A DNA stretch of 64,000 bases from Molossus alvarezi (lineage: Eukaryota; Chordata; Mammalia; Chiroptera; Molossidae): positions 9,579,001 to 9,643,000 of the forward strand of contig CM073907.1 in the NCBI GenBank assembly GCA_037176705.1, in the 5' to 3' direction. Shown one piece after another: positions 10,966-22,420 of this stretch (the stretch's first letter is position 1; every line of letters begins with the position of its first letter). The notes below the pieces were generated by a model, which was given only the letters and a program-made list of their open reading frames with translations, did no database searches and had not been told where the DNA came from. The position numbers and the translations under genes were made by a program.

Positions 10966-11756
10966 CTTGACTTGGTCTTTGTCATCTTGGCTACAATTTC
11001 TGGCAATTAGTGGAGTGAAATGAACTACAAATGGGTGTCAGATTTATGTTTTATTGAGAAGAGAAAGGAAAAGTTAGGACAAAGGAGAAAAACTATACTA
11101 TCTCGTGACGGGAAGTTTAATATTTCTAACTTTGAAAAACAAAATATTCTTAAGAGCCACAGACATCCTGGAAAAGTTACCTCAAATTAAATGCAAAGCT
11201 CTTCCATGTCAACAGTGACTGCCTCACTGAGTTTATAAAATAAAGTTGTTGGGGTGATATTAGTTAATGAAATTATATAGGTGTTTATTTAATCGTAAAA
11301 ATTAAATTTTGCTTCTGTTTAGAGTCCGTCTTTTTCTTCCTTTTCCTTTTTTTTAACTTTAGCTTAAAACAACTTTAATACTTGTAAAAGGAGAGATTAG
11401 ACTTAGAAGGACTTTAGATCCTGGGATATTACAATGTTTTGTTTTTTTCTTTCTTTCTTAAGAATATGACTCATGCATTGCTTTATCATGACACTCAGGA
11501 AATCATTTGTGTGAATAATAACCTGGATTTGTGAGGATTATGTGTCAAAGTGAAAGGAGAGGAAAATACAGGTATTTGTACCTGAGGTCACCACTTAGGT
11601 ATAATGTGATAAAATGTGACATTATCCATTGAGGACAAGGACATTATCCTACTATGGACCAGGTCTTCCCAGATGAGATCCTTACAGTTACTAAATCCTT
11701 ACATTTAGTCTTAAGCACATATAGTTCACCTCACCTACAGAAGGGGAGATAAAAAT
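10966..11756. other. unique sequence with a short old L1 3' trace
   Basis: At 11224-11285, AAGTTGTTGGGGTGATATTAG and TTAATGAAATTATATAGG match the antisense end of the same old L1 type seen at 5045-5230. Otherwise nothing is recognised. Confidence 0.4.
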
Positions 11757-11768
11757 AAGGATACTTCC

Positions 11769-11965
11769 ACCCAGCCTGTGTGGCTCAGTGGACTGAACAT
11801 CCTCCCCTGGACTGAGAGGTCCAAGTTCCATTCCCGGTCAGGGCACATGCCCGGGTTGCAGGCTGGATCCCCAATGGGGGGCAGGAGGCAGCCAATCCAC
11901 GTGCATGGATGTTTCTATCTCTCAAAAAAATCAATACAAACATGTAAAAATTAAAAAAACAAACC
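11769..11965 (+). mobile_element. Ves SINE, older variant (type C)
   Basis: CAGCCTGTGTGGCTCAGTGGACTGAACATC with GGACTGAGAGGTCC in place of the type A anticodon region. TSD AAGGATACTTCC lies at 11757-11768 and 11966-11977. The CT-rich block is nearly absent. Confidence 0.9.
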
Positions 11966-11979
11966 AAGGATACTTCCTT

Positions 11980-12720
11980 TGAGAAAAAAAAAAGGGGGGG
12001 AAATAATGCTTATTACAAAGTATCAAAACACTCTTGGTTTATTTCATTTGATTTGTTGAGACGGACATAAGCATCCTCTGGGGAACGTGAAATGCCTCTT
12101 ATGGACTTTGATCTGAGCACTCAGAGTACAACCCAGTAAACACGCAAAGGGGTCTGCAGGAGAGAGGTGATTATATGTGGTGCCTCTCAGCACCAAAGGA
12201 CCCTGTCTACATTGCACGGACGCACATCCACGTTTCGAGAATCTTCATCTCTGCCCTCTCGTTACCAGCGCTCATCACGTGGGCACAGGATGGAAGTTTA
12301 TTCTCCATAAACAATTCGCTCTTTGGCCACTCTCAGAGTGTGCCAACCAGGTTGCCAATTCTGATGTAGACACCTGTCCATTTGGAACGGGAAGGAAAAC
12401 AGTCTCTCATTTCCTAGAAATCATCAAACACCCTGTCAGCGAAACACAGCTCTCTGTTAACAACAATCTGGGCAGACCGGAAGGGGTCACATTGATAGCC
12501 AATTACCAATCCTCAGAGACACACAGCTCTTTTCAGAAGATAGAAGTTGCTGAGTCCTTTGGTTGGCGGAGGCTTCTCTTTCGATGATGATGCTAATAAC
12601 TCTCGCTTTTGTTATGCGGTGGGACTAATAAAAGTTCAAGGTCAATCCATATTTTCAGGCGGCTTCCTGAATGACATCTTCATTCCTCAAACAACAGTGA
12701 AAATGATTCTCAACCACTAT
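11980..12720. other. unique non-coding sequence with a long open frame
   Basis: A frame at 12177-12587 (+, 136 codons) is open, but the translation has no recognised domain and no splice or initiation context decides for it. The DNA may be a conserved non-coding element; I infer this from the texture only. Confidence 0.4.
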
Positions 12721-12734
12721 TTCTTTTTTTCTTT

Positions 12735-12831
12735 TTCTTTTTTTTTTGTACATGCCCCTAGCGGGAATCGAACCCGGGACTCTCTGGTCTGCAGGCCGAT
12801 GCTCTAACTGCTGAGCCAAACCGGCCAGGGC
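12735..12831 (-). mobile_element. head-only SINE (tRNA-related part plus A tail), minus strand
   Basis: On the minus strand this reads from a complete type B tRNA-related head (GCCCTGGCCGGTTTGGCTCAG ... GGGTTCGATTCCC ... GGGGCATGTAC) directly into an A-rich tail. The whole second half of the SINE is missing. Flanking near-copies CTCAACCACTATTTCT and CTCAACCCCATTTCT look like a diverged TSD, so this is an insertion rather than a deletion product. Confidence 0.85.
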
Positions 12832-15100
12832 TCAACCCCATTTCTATTGGACTCTGTAAATGTTGCATAATTTCAAGTAGAAAGTGTGCGTGTGTGTCTT
12901 TAGCTCATCAACTTGTGCTCACGGGCCTGGTCTTTCTAAGTATCACTTTCTTATGAATCTTGGGGGGAAAAGATGACTTGCAGATGCCATGTCTGAAAGT
13001 GAAGGGAACTTTCTGAGAAGCTGGGCCCAGCCCTGGCGGAGGCTGGATATTACTGTGTGTTTACCGTCCTTATGAGCAAGGCGAGGCAGTTGGATATGTC
13101 TTCTGGGTTGTCACGTTCAATTTGCACATGACCTCCTGGCCAAAAAAATGGGAACGAAGTGGTAGAATGTAGGACTGAAAGCTCATATTATTGCTTTGAC
13201 AGCTTCACTCATCTAGAAGTAATGCAAAATGCAATTTATATTTATACACTCCGACCTCCTGCGCAGAGAGGGGAAATACCTAATGATGGGCCGAAGTAGG
13301 GGAGGAAGGAACAGATCTCGATACAGATGGAATTTGTCTACATTTTTGCTTCTCAATCACTCAGTTACAGTCAAAAGACAGTATACTGGGGAGGTAGTAG
13401 CACGATTATTTTATAGTGACTGGGTTCTGGCATGGAGTATTGGCCAAGGTGGCCACAGCATGCCTTATTTCACTGGAGACAGACAATCTGTCTGCTCCCA
13501 GCAGACAAAGACCCTCTGCTTGTAGGTGCATCATTATGCCCGTCAGAGGGGAAAGTAGATACAGTCTCAGTGACACTGTGAATCTGCATTTGGAGATTCC
13601 TAAGAGGGGCTGACATGTTAATCCTATTAGCCAAGATAAATCAAGTCAGGCCTGGTGGTAACTGGGGCATTAGTCACTCTCTAGTAGAAAGAGGTAGTGC
13701 GCAGAAAGCACCCCTTATTCAGTTTGGTTTTTCTGTATGTATCAGTAAATGGACTGGCTTTTACATGCCCCCAAAGGGTTTCATTTTGAGTAGAGTCTGG
13801 AGCAATAATTCCCAAGACCCTCAAACTTGTCCTGAAGATTTCTGAACAGTTTTCAATGAGCACTGTTTCTAGAACGTGCAGATTTATAGTTTCAAATGAC
13901 CCTACTCTCATGTCAAATGTTTCTACTTGACCTCCCTAGCGGCAGTTTATGACATCAACTCTCCCCTCCCCCTCCACCTCTTCTCCCCCACCTGGTTCTG
14001 CTGGTTTCCTGTAGGAACAACGTGTGATTTGGGTTTTGAAAGTGTTGTTTGTAAGATTTCACTAGCTCCCCAGTGCAGGAAGAGATGAGCAGCAAGTGTG
14101 TGAAATGGAAGAGGGAGTCTAGAACCTGTCATACAAGCCAGAGTCAGTGCGCATCTCTCCTGGGGACACCTGAGAAGGCAGGGTGACAGGTCTGGGGACA
14201 AGGGAAGGTAGGCTGCTTCTGCATCACAGCCTGGTGACCATAAGCTAAGGAGCCCCTCCTCATCTGGGGGCCTGGAAGAGGAGTTCTGGGGTAGGGAGCC
14301 CCAGGGCTCAAGGAGGAGACAGCATCCCCAGGAGAGGACTCTATTTCCATCTTTAAACAAATATATCAAGGCCGAGTGAGGCCCAGGAAGGCAGCTATGG
14401 GCATCTTCATTTGGTTCCTCTTAGCATGAGCCCCCCATTACCTGCGTTCCTAATCCCTGCCTCCAAGCAGGTGACATCACAGACATCAATTCCCCTCTGT
14501 CACCAGCAGTGGAAGACACACAAGGAATGTCAGGGACACGTAGGGTATCCTCAGGTGAGTTGGGGGGGTAGTTAGATAGGAAGAAGTGGGGACAGGCTCT
14601 TTCTAAATCCATTATGGGAGTGGAGAGGGGTATCCCAGGGAACCAGCACAGGGCACCCCCTGGGTCAGGAGGATGTGAAGCCAGAGGTCGTGTTCAGGGG
14701 ACTCACGATGCTCTGAGGAACCCAGCACCTCACCACATGGCCTGTGGGACACCCCAACTCCCGGCCTTTGGAGAGCGCTGAACCCCAGCGCACCCCCTCC
14801 CCACCTCCGGTGAGATTAAATCTCAGTCCCCGCGAACCCTTTAACGTGCACACGTGAGACAGAAAATCTCCAGTAAGTCTTCCTGTTTTCGTTCTTCTGG
14901 AAAAACATCACGGGCTGAGTGTGATGAATTAAGGATACTATTGAACAAGTTAAATAACTAGTCCAGGGTGGGGGTGAGGGGGCTCCGGGATGCTGAGCGG
15001 TGTGGCCTCAGCGATATCTTCCTGTTTGTCCCCATCCCTGTGTGTCCCCATCCCGTCTGTTCCCCCGGCCAAGCTCCCCTCAGATCAAAAAAGTGCAAAC
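12832..15100. other. unique non-coding sequence, SINE-free
   Basis: Start of the SINE-poor block. Reading frames at 13947-14369 and 14144-14350 (minus) have no recognisable domain. Confidence 0.45.
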
Positions 15101-15109
15101 AGGCTTCTC

Positions 15110-15600
15110 TGGTTTTGGGGAACACGTGTGTGTGCGCAGCCCCCGAGGCCCAGAACTTTGTCCTCGGAGGTCCCCGGGGGGGGGGGGGGCAGCCGGGAGC
15201 TGAGGGCTGGCGGGTCCCCGTCGGATCTCGGAGCCGGGTCTCCCCGCGGGCCCGCAGCAGTTAAACCCGATCGCCTGCAAATCCGAGCACTGTCCTGCCG
15301 CCTTGAACTCTCTCCGCGGAGGGCACCCGATTCCGGGTTGTGACAAGTTGCCGAGGGCCGCGGAGGACTCAATAAGGAGAACCAGCGGGTGGAATCCCCA
15401 AAGCTCGAGATGCTGGAAGACGGCGAGGCGACTTCAGCTGATCCCTGTTCTGCTGCGGCCCGAGCGGGAGCCGCGGGGTGTCGCCGCGGGCGGGAGGGGA
15501 CGCGATGGCACCGCGCCGCCCCCTCCCCGCCGCCACTGCGTCCACCCTCCACCCCTGAGAGGGTCCAGCCACCACTGCAACCCGCCGGTCTCCCCAGAAA
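15110..15600. promoter_or_regulatory. CpG island 1
   Basis: Very GC-rich with dense CpGs (for example GCGGGCCCGCAGCAG, CCGAGGGCCGCGGAGG, GTCGCCGCGGGCGGGAGGGG). A G-run lies at 15176-15190. No exon with a recognisable product is seen. CpG islands usually mark promoters, so an unannotated transcript start is possible, but the direction cannot be told. The long frames on both strands are expected in GC-rich DNA. Confidence 0.7.
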
Positions 15601-16340
15601 CTTCGAACCATCCCCTTCCCCCCACATTTGCTACTTTGTGTGTGAAGCTTCAGGCAGGAAATCGGCACCGGCCGCTTACTTTCTGGACCTTTGGGGGAAC
15701 AGGGATGGTCCCCCTACAGTCTCTGAGGTTCCCCTCTCCCCACGCGTCCACGTGCTTAGAGTTGTTTGGCTTTTCTCTGAGTTTCCGTCCCCCCCCTGGG
15801 TCCGCACAGAAGAAAACGGCTTGAAGGCAGAGATGTGTATTTTGCACCAGGTGGGGCTGCCTTTTGGGGGTTTCTGCTCAGTCAGGGCCACAGTCTTAGC
15901 AGCTGCTGGGGCCCCTGGGAAGCGCCGATTTTGCAAGATGGGGGGTGGGTACCTCCTTCTTCCCTTGGCAGCTTTTCAAATGCTTTTCATCACCTTGCGC
16001 CGGTGGAAAATAGTTCTGTCTCTCTGAGTGCTCAGACCTGCAGAGCCTTGTCCTGCCCTAAACTGCCAGTGGGGTGGGGGACCTCACACCGAACCCCAAA
16101 CAAGCCTCCAACTCGAAGTACAGCGCAGCGCAAGATTCGGGTTGGTCTAAGGATGCCCGCTGAGTTGGGGGGGGGCGGTTATCTCGATAAATACTAGAGG
16201 AACTGGGGGTGTTTACCCTAATTTCATTCCATTTTGTAAATCCAGAGAGGAAGTGGTTAGCCAGTTCCCAAGCAAACCTTTCTATAGTGGTTTCTTTGAA
16301 GGGACAAGAAACTTTCCACCAGCAATACTTAGCACACCAT
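15601..16340. other. shoulder of CpG island 1
   Basis: GC content and CpG density fall off. A 212-codon plus frame runs from the island into this stretch, but it shows no homology I recognise. Confidence 0.4.
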
Positions 16341-16348
16341 GGCAAATG

Positions 16349-16350
<2 letters not shown>

Positions 16351-16416
<66 letters not shown>

Positions 16417-16434
16417 CCCCCCCCCCCCCCCCCC
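16351..16434 (+). repeat. (AC)n followed by C21 run
   Basis: About 63 bp of pure AC repeat passes without a break into 21 cytosines. Such a compound run is likely to be highly polymorphic and hard to sequence, so the lengths may be assembly-dependent. Confidence 0.97.
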
Positions 16435-18879
16435 TACAGATCCTTCTCCTCCCTTTCTCTGGGTTAAAAATAAATAAATAGATGCAAAGCGAGCATCCTT
16501 GTGTATCTCTGTCTTTGAGGAGGGGCAGACAGTACATACATTGCAACAATGAAGCATAATTTCTGGTTCTTTGAAGGAGGGCTGGGTCCTGCCTGTGTTT
16601 GGGAGCATGGAGATTGAATCCGATAGACTATGTGACAACCCCCCAAAGTTTTAGATGGCTTTACAAAGGCACTTTCCTGGACCGATGACTTTGGCCACAT
16701 TTCTGACCCCCTTTCCATGCCTCAGACCTTCAAAAATCCGACCTGGTTTGCCCAAACTCCACCCAACCTTTTACTCTGTTTCTTCCAGAACTATTTATTC
16801 TCCCCACGTCAAAAGTGTGCCTGGTTTTTATAAACCTAAATTATTTGCTGTCTTTCTGAAACTCTCTGTTAACCTTCCCCTGCCCCCCAGCTGTAGAAAC
16901 AGAGCTTTATTTCAAATTTCTGAGCGAAGTTGGAGGAGTTGCCTATGGGAACATGTGAGCCTGAAAACCAAGTGCCCACCGAGCACAGAACAGCTGTGCA
17001 GAACGAAGCTGATGTTACAAATGCAAAGAACCACACAACTAAGTGAATGCAAAAGGGTCCCAGACCACAGATAATGTTTATAACGCTGAAGTCACACAAT
17101 CAAATGGAATGAGAGATACTATTTATTTTTCTGCCATGATGTATCATTAGTGAGAACTATACCTTGAAGATAAAACTATACTTCCCCCAAAGATCTATTT
17201 GTTTGTGTTATTTTTGTTTTAAAAGTCTTGGAATGAAAAAATTTTTTGCAAAATAGTTGTTTTTTGAATGACTGGCCATGGGCAGCTCAATGGCTCAAAG
17301 GTTTGCAGGATTTTGTATTAAATAAGAGACACACATAGAAAGTTTTAGCAAATAATTTAGGTTTATTTAAAAAAAAAAAAAAAACTCCCTGTGATGTCTT
17401 GGTTTTGAAAAGATTGGGAGACAAAAATTGTAAACGAAATCACTCCCCTGACTTGGTGTGTGGAAATTGGAACCCTTCAAAATCTGCTAGGGCAATGCCA
17501 ACCAGGGGAAAATAAAAATGTTACCAAGGATCACACTCATTTTCTGCATTTAGCCAAAGTCTGAACAGGTGAGACTCAATCTGGATTTCTCTCTTCCTTC
17601 TCTCTTCCTTTTGAGAATCTGGTTAGCCATCAATTCGTCCTCCAGAATTAGACTCCAATATGCTTAAAACTTGATTGATCTCACATATTCTGGTCTTTTC
17701 TATTTGCCCTGTCTTGTCCTTTTTCTGGACCCGGCAAATTGCTGAGAGCAAAGCAAATCAGACACCTCTAACCCTCCCCCTGCCCCCCCACCCCACCCCC
17801 CGCCCCACACACCCTTCTAAAAAGAAATCATAGAGCAATTTAGGTTGAAGATCTATGAAGCTGTGGCCAGCAATGCCCCGGAAAAAATAAAAACAGCTGC
17901 AAAAGTCAGATCATCTGTCAAAAAGTTCAATGCCTCAGCAGAGGGGTTCTGTAGTGTGGCAAAAATATGCACAGAAACAAAATTGCCACTCGGAAATGAC
18001 TAATAGTGAAGGTACTAGTAAAGAGAGGTGAATGAAAAGCAGCACCTTCCCCAGGAATATTTTTTGTACCCCTATCTTTTTCAATTTTCCTGGCAGAAAA
18101 CTGAAAAAGCAAGGCGAGGGAGATAAAACCAGGATCTCTGCAAAAGGTCTCGTTGTCTCAGCTCCTTTGTGCAACAAGAGGGGACATCTCTTTCACATGT
18201 CCTCCCTCCTTGGAATAATCAACTCAAGTGGCCACCCGTCAGCCTCTGTCCATCTTCTTTAGCAAACTTGACCTAGTAGAAGAAATATGACACGTGAATT
18301 ATTAAAGAGCAGCTAGTTGACTTTTAACCCCGACCGCTTTGCTCAGATCCCATTACCTGCAAATTTATCCAGCAATATACTGCGAGAATCACAGGGTGTG
18401 CGAGCTGGGAAGGAGAGAGAGGATTTTGTGACCATATCAGAGAAAAGCAGGTGTTTTACGGTCCCCTTTGCATCCCTCCTCTAAGAAGGGGGTCCATTTC
18501 TCAGTTCAAGAAGGCAGGGGCAGAATTCCAAACATCTTCAGCATCACCCATTTCATTTCTCTGAATCCACTCCCTCAGGCTGAGCTGCTGAGGATTTTAA
18601 TGTTATTATCTTCAATATTATCATTTAATTGAAATGAATTCTTAACCTCACGCATCAACCTCCTTTCCTTTTTGATACAACGCCTGTTTGAACTGTAAAC
18701 ATTTCCCCAAAGGGGAAAAAAAACCACAAACATTTTCTGGGCACTTTTAAAGAGAGCCCACGGACCCTTTTTCAAGTTGGACTCTTCCAAAACTTTAGAA
18801 ACCATCCAGAGAGATGTTTGAGTTGGGGCCACCGATAGATATAGCAGTATAAAAATCGGCTCTAATCATTCAGGCATTC
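16435..18879. other. unique non-coding sequence, SINE-free
   Basis: No gene or named repeat is recognised. There is an A15 run near 17370 and a C-rich stretch near 17775-17815. Confidence 0.45.
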
Positions 18880-19440
18880 AAACAAAAGTTTCTTTGTGCC
18901 AATTAAGCAGCCTGTAGGACCGATGATCTCGGCAGCTGTGGTTAGGTTAAAACAGGGAGGAATTTTGGAACACCTAGAAGTTTCTTTTAAAATAAACAAG
19001 AGGAGATATATAATAATAATAATAATAATAATGTCCTTTGGGCATCGATTTGAATACCCAGTTGCCAAGTGCAGTTAATTGAATCGATTCCAAATCTGAG
19101 AGAAGCAGTCATCAGAAATGACTCCATCAGACAGAAAAGCCAGGAGGCAAGTGATGGATCCTATTGTCCAAACGTGACCCGCCATTAACAACACCCATCG
19201 GCATCTGGATCCTGTCACCGCGTCCCATCCCAGAGCCGGGAGGGCCGCCTGGCATATTCCAAGAGTGGCCAGACTTCCAGGCTGGCTCAAGCCCTCGTCG
19301 CCTGAATGGGTGAGGAGGTTGACCCAAACGCCCTGTCTCCATCTCCACCGGCCTGTTACCCCTCTCCAGGCGCATTGTTCAGCAGGTGCTACCAATTTGC
19401 TTCTTATCACGCTCCTGTCTACGAGGGCTTTTTAGCAGTA
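18880..19440. other. candidate conserved non-coding block
   Basis: Non-repetitive sequence with homeobox-like AT cores (GCCAATTAAGC, AGTTAATTGAATCGATTCC) and retained CpGs, interrupted by (AAT)n at 19011-19031. The regulatory role is inferred from texture and from its place inside the SINE-poor zone. Confidence 0.35.
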
Positions 19441-19920
19441 ACAAAGGGAGAGATGGTATTAATATGAATTAACACAAGAAAATGAAACAGTTTTGGGGAT
19501 CCACCAAATGAATCAGCTCCTCGCCTAATTGGAACTGGAGAGAAAGACGCGGGGGAGGGGAGGGTTGGAGGAGGGGAGGGGGGAGATACAGATGACCTAC
19601 TGGGTGACAGGCACAGGTTGGAAGGGTGACATTTTATTGTAAGCCTCCCAATGAAAGGAAGAAAAGGAAGGGACCAGTCAATTTAATGCAGAGACCAAGA
19701 GTGCAAGAGGGTTGCTAAGAGACAGGGATGCTGGTAAAGTTCTATCAGAAGCGCTCCTCTGACCTTATGCTAATAGAGGCGACCAACTCTTTGTGGAACG
19801 GCTGAAAATTCCACCCCCTGTGTCACCAATACCTGGCATCGAGCCTTTTATTCAAATGTTCTCTAAAAACACACACAGAGGCTCTGACAAAGCATGACAC
19901 ATTTAGGGGCTGCAAAGAAA

Positions 19921-19951
<31 letters not shown>

Positions 19952-20977
19952 GGGGAAGAATAATCATCGTCATGAGTTTTAAAAGCGGGGGAGGAGGGAC
20001 CAGCGGCACATCTTCCCGTGGAAATGTCACCCATCTTTAGGTTCTGGCACCTTCCTCTTTCTCGAGCTGGGAAGTAACCTGGAGATTCAGAACTTGCCTC
20101 CTCATTGCAGAAATAGAAGCTTATTAAGACGCCACAGTAGTGCCTCAAAGTCTTGTCATTAATTTACACACCAGGAGTGTGGGGAGGGGATGGTGTGTGG
20201 GTGGGTGGGCAGGGGGTGCGAAAGCCGGGTGCAGACTGGAGAAATCACATCAGATGCTCACGCCCCCCACAAAATACAGCACGGATGCCTTTGCCTTATC
20301 TATGTTCACTTTAGGACAAGGTTAAGTGCTAAAGGCAAGAGAGGGCTGGGGATGGAGAGAGGCTTGGGGGTCGGCTCCAGCGCCCAGGAGCTTGGCTGTT
20401 CTTACAGTGATACAAAGTAGGACGGCCTGGCACACGCCTGTGTGGTCTGTGGGTGGCACCTGGGTGGCAGGGCTTTGGCAGCTCTCGGACAGGACCTGGA
20501 GATGGGTGCACCTTTCCACCTGCTGAGAGTAGGACCCTCATTGGGACCCCTCTGTGTCACAGGTGTGCCTCCAGCTGCTGTCACACACCTGACAGCAGGT
20601 GACACAAACCCTACCATTCTTCAGTGTGGCCTGGCAACATGATTTTAGGCATATTACCATTTCCAACAGCGGGTCCAAATTCTCTCCCTCCCTCTCTCCC
20701 TTTCTTCCTCTCCCTCTTCTCTCTCTCTCTCTCCCTCCCCCCCTCTTTTCCCACCCCACCTCCTCTTTACACTCCAAGTTACCTGTAGTCCTTCCAGGAC
20801 ATTTCTCAGGAAAAGCACCCGACCTTAGGGTGCCAATGAAAAGTTGCAAAACAGGTCATTCTCAGAGTTCTTGGAGGAGTTTGCTCCCCACGGACCACCC
20901 CATGGACTGCAGCTTTGGAGACTTTCTGGGGTTTGAGGCTAGGGATGGGGGGAAGCTGGGAGGAGAGATTCTCCACA

Positions 20978-21019
<42 letters not shown>

Positions 21020-21330
21020 CTCTGCCAGTCCCTCAAGCCCTAGGAGGCTCCACCTAGGACTGGCCACTAGCACCCAGCACTGTCTGGAAACTTCCGCACC
21101 CCTTGCTGTCTTCCCGCGATGCTCACTGTGCAGAAATACAACCCTGGATTACTGAGGACACAGTACCAACCCCCCAAACCTTGCAAACTCCACTAACCCG
21201 AGAGCTTTTGACCCACTCTGCCCCCTCCCCCACTTTGATTTCAATACTGAGGACATGCCCACCGGTTTGCACCTTCGCGGTACCAGTTGCAAAGAAATAC
21301 ATTTAAGGGCTTGGGGAGGGGGATGCGGTT
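19441..21330. other. unique sequence with simple repeats
   Basis: Contains a purine tract near 19545-19585, (AC)n at 19921-19945, a CT-rich tract at 20683-20755 and (CA)n at 20981-21017. No gene is recognised. Confidence 0.6.
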
Positions 21331-21339
21331 CAAACGTCT

Positions 21340-22420
21340 GGGGCGGTCACTTCCCGCGGTTCCCACGTCCCCTCCTCACGGCGGGACTTTTCATCACCCG
21401 AAGGATACTATTAAAATTTCATAGCAGCAGCAGCGTGCACGGTGAACTTTGTCACGGCAAATTCAGCCGCTGCTGTAAATATTAATGCAAAATGAAATGG
21501 AGCCGCAGCCTCCACCGGCCCGGAGAGTCAAAGCCAGTGAGCGCGCGGCGGCCGGGCAGAGACAGGCCTTTCCTCCTGTCGCTGTCGCTTGATTACAGCG
21601 GCGCCCGCCGCCCCGCGCCCGCGTGGGCTCAGAAGCCAGGCGCCGGGTCACCCACGACAAATGTCCCCGCGTTCCGCCAGCAGGCCCCGCCCGGCCCTGC
21701 CACTCCATCCGCCCGGCAGGCCCTCGGGGAGAGCTCGCGGGTGTCACTTGCAGGTAAAGAGCTCTCGAAAGCGCCAAGTCTCCAAAAAAGGTTACGAAGA
21801 TTCTAGCTGGACCTCGGTCCCTGCAGCCCCCGTCACCGCAGGAGGGGTCCTCAGCCCGGGAGGAGGGACTCAAACTATTGAACTATTGGGGCAGCCAGAT
21901 CCCCACCTCCCACCTCCCCCTCCAGCCCTCTCTGTCCCCTGCCCCCTGCCCCGAGGACCGGTCTCACCGTGGGACCAGGGGCTGCGTAGGGCGCCTGGGA
22001 GGGGACAGAGGGAGGGCAGTTCAGACCAGGTCGACCCTCTCCCAGCGCTGTCCCGGTCTCGATTTGCCCCCACGTGCGTCCATGTGGCACAGGCCACCCG
22101 GGCGAGCCTGCTAAAAAGTGGGACGAGCTGGGGAGTGGCAGTTGGCACTGATCTAAGCTGGCTTGAACCCCAGGTCCCCGGGTCGCGGATGCAGCCTCTG
22201 CCCTGCTGTGGATCTTCAGAAACTGGACGGGAGACACGCGGGCACTGCGGCAAAGCAGCTGACCACGGCCACCCACGCCCAGGCTGGCTCGGCCCGCGCT
22301 CGCGTCGCCCGCAGAGGAGGGTCTGGGGAGGCACCGCGCGCTGACAAACGGGGCCATCAACACCTCGAGCTGCCTGTCGAGTTATTTCAACAGGCTGGGG
22401 AAGATCGGAGTCGTGAGTGG
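21340..22420. promoter_or_regulatory. CpG island 2
   Basis: The larger CpG-dense block: GAGCGCGCGGCGGCCGGGC, GCGGCGCCCGCCGCCCCGCG, and more scattered CpGs to about 22740. It contains the good splice-donor match TTGCAG|GTAAAGAG at 21753/21754, and GGCCAG|GTGAGC at 22677/22678 lies just beyond. A first exon of an unannotated transcript on the plus strand is possible, but no coding product is recognised. Confidence 0.7.

Noticed and set aside
12177..12587. 136-codon plus frame as a possible exon
   Set aside because: No domain, no supporting splice sites identified, and no homologous protein recognised. Kept only as part of a non-coding interval.
15085..16027. Long open frames on both strands in CpG island 1 (180 codons minus, 212 codons plus)
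   Set aside because: GC-rich DNA is poor in stop codons, both strands are open together, and the translations show no domain I recognise.
21589..22363. 251-codon plus frame and 154/162-codon minus frames in CpG island 2
   Set aside because: Same reason: overlapping frames in GC-rich DNA, low-complexity Pro/Arg/Gly/Ser translations, no known domain.
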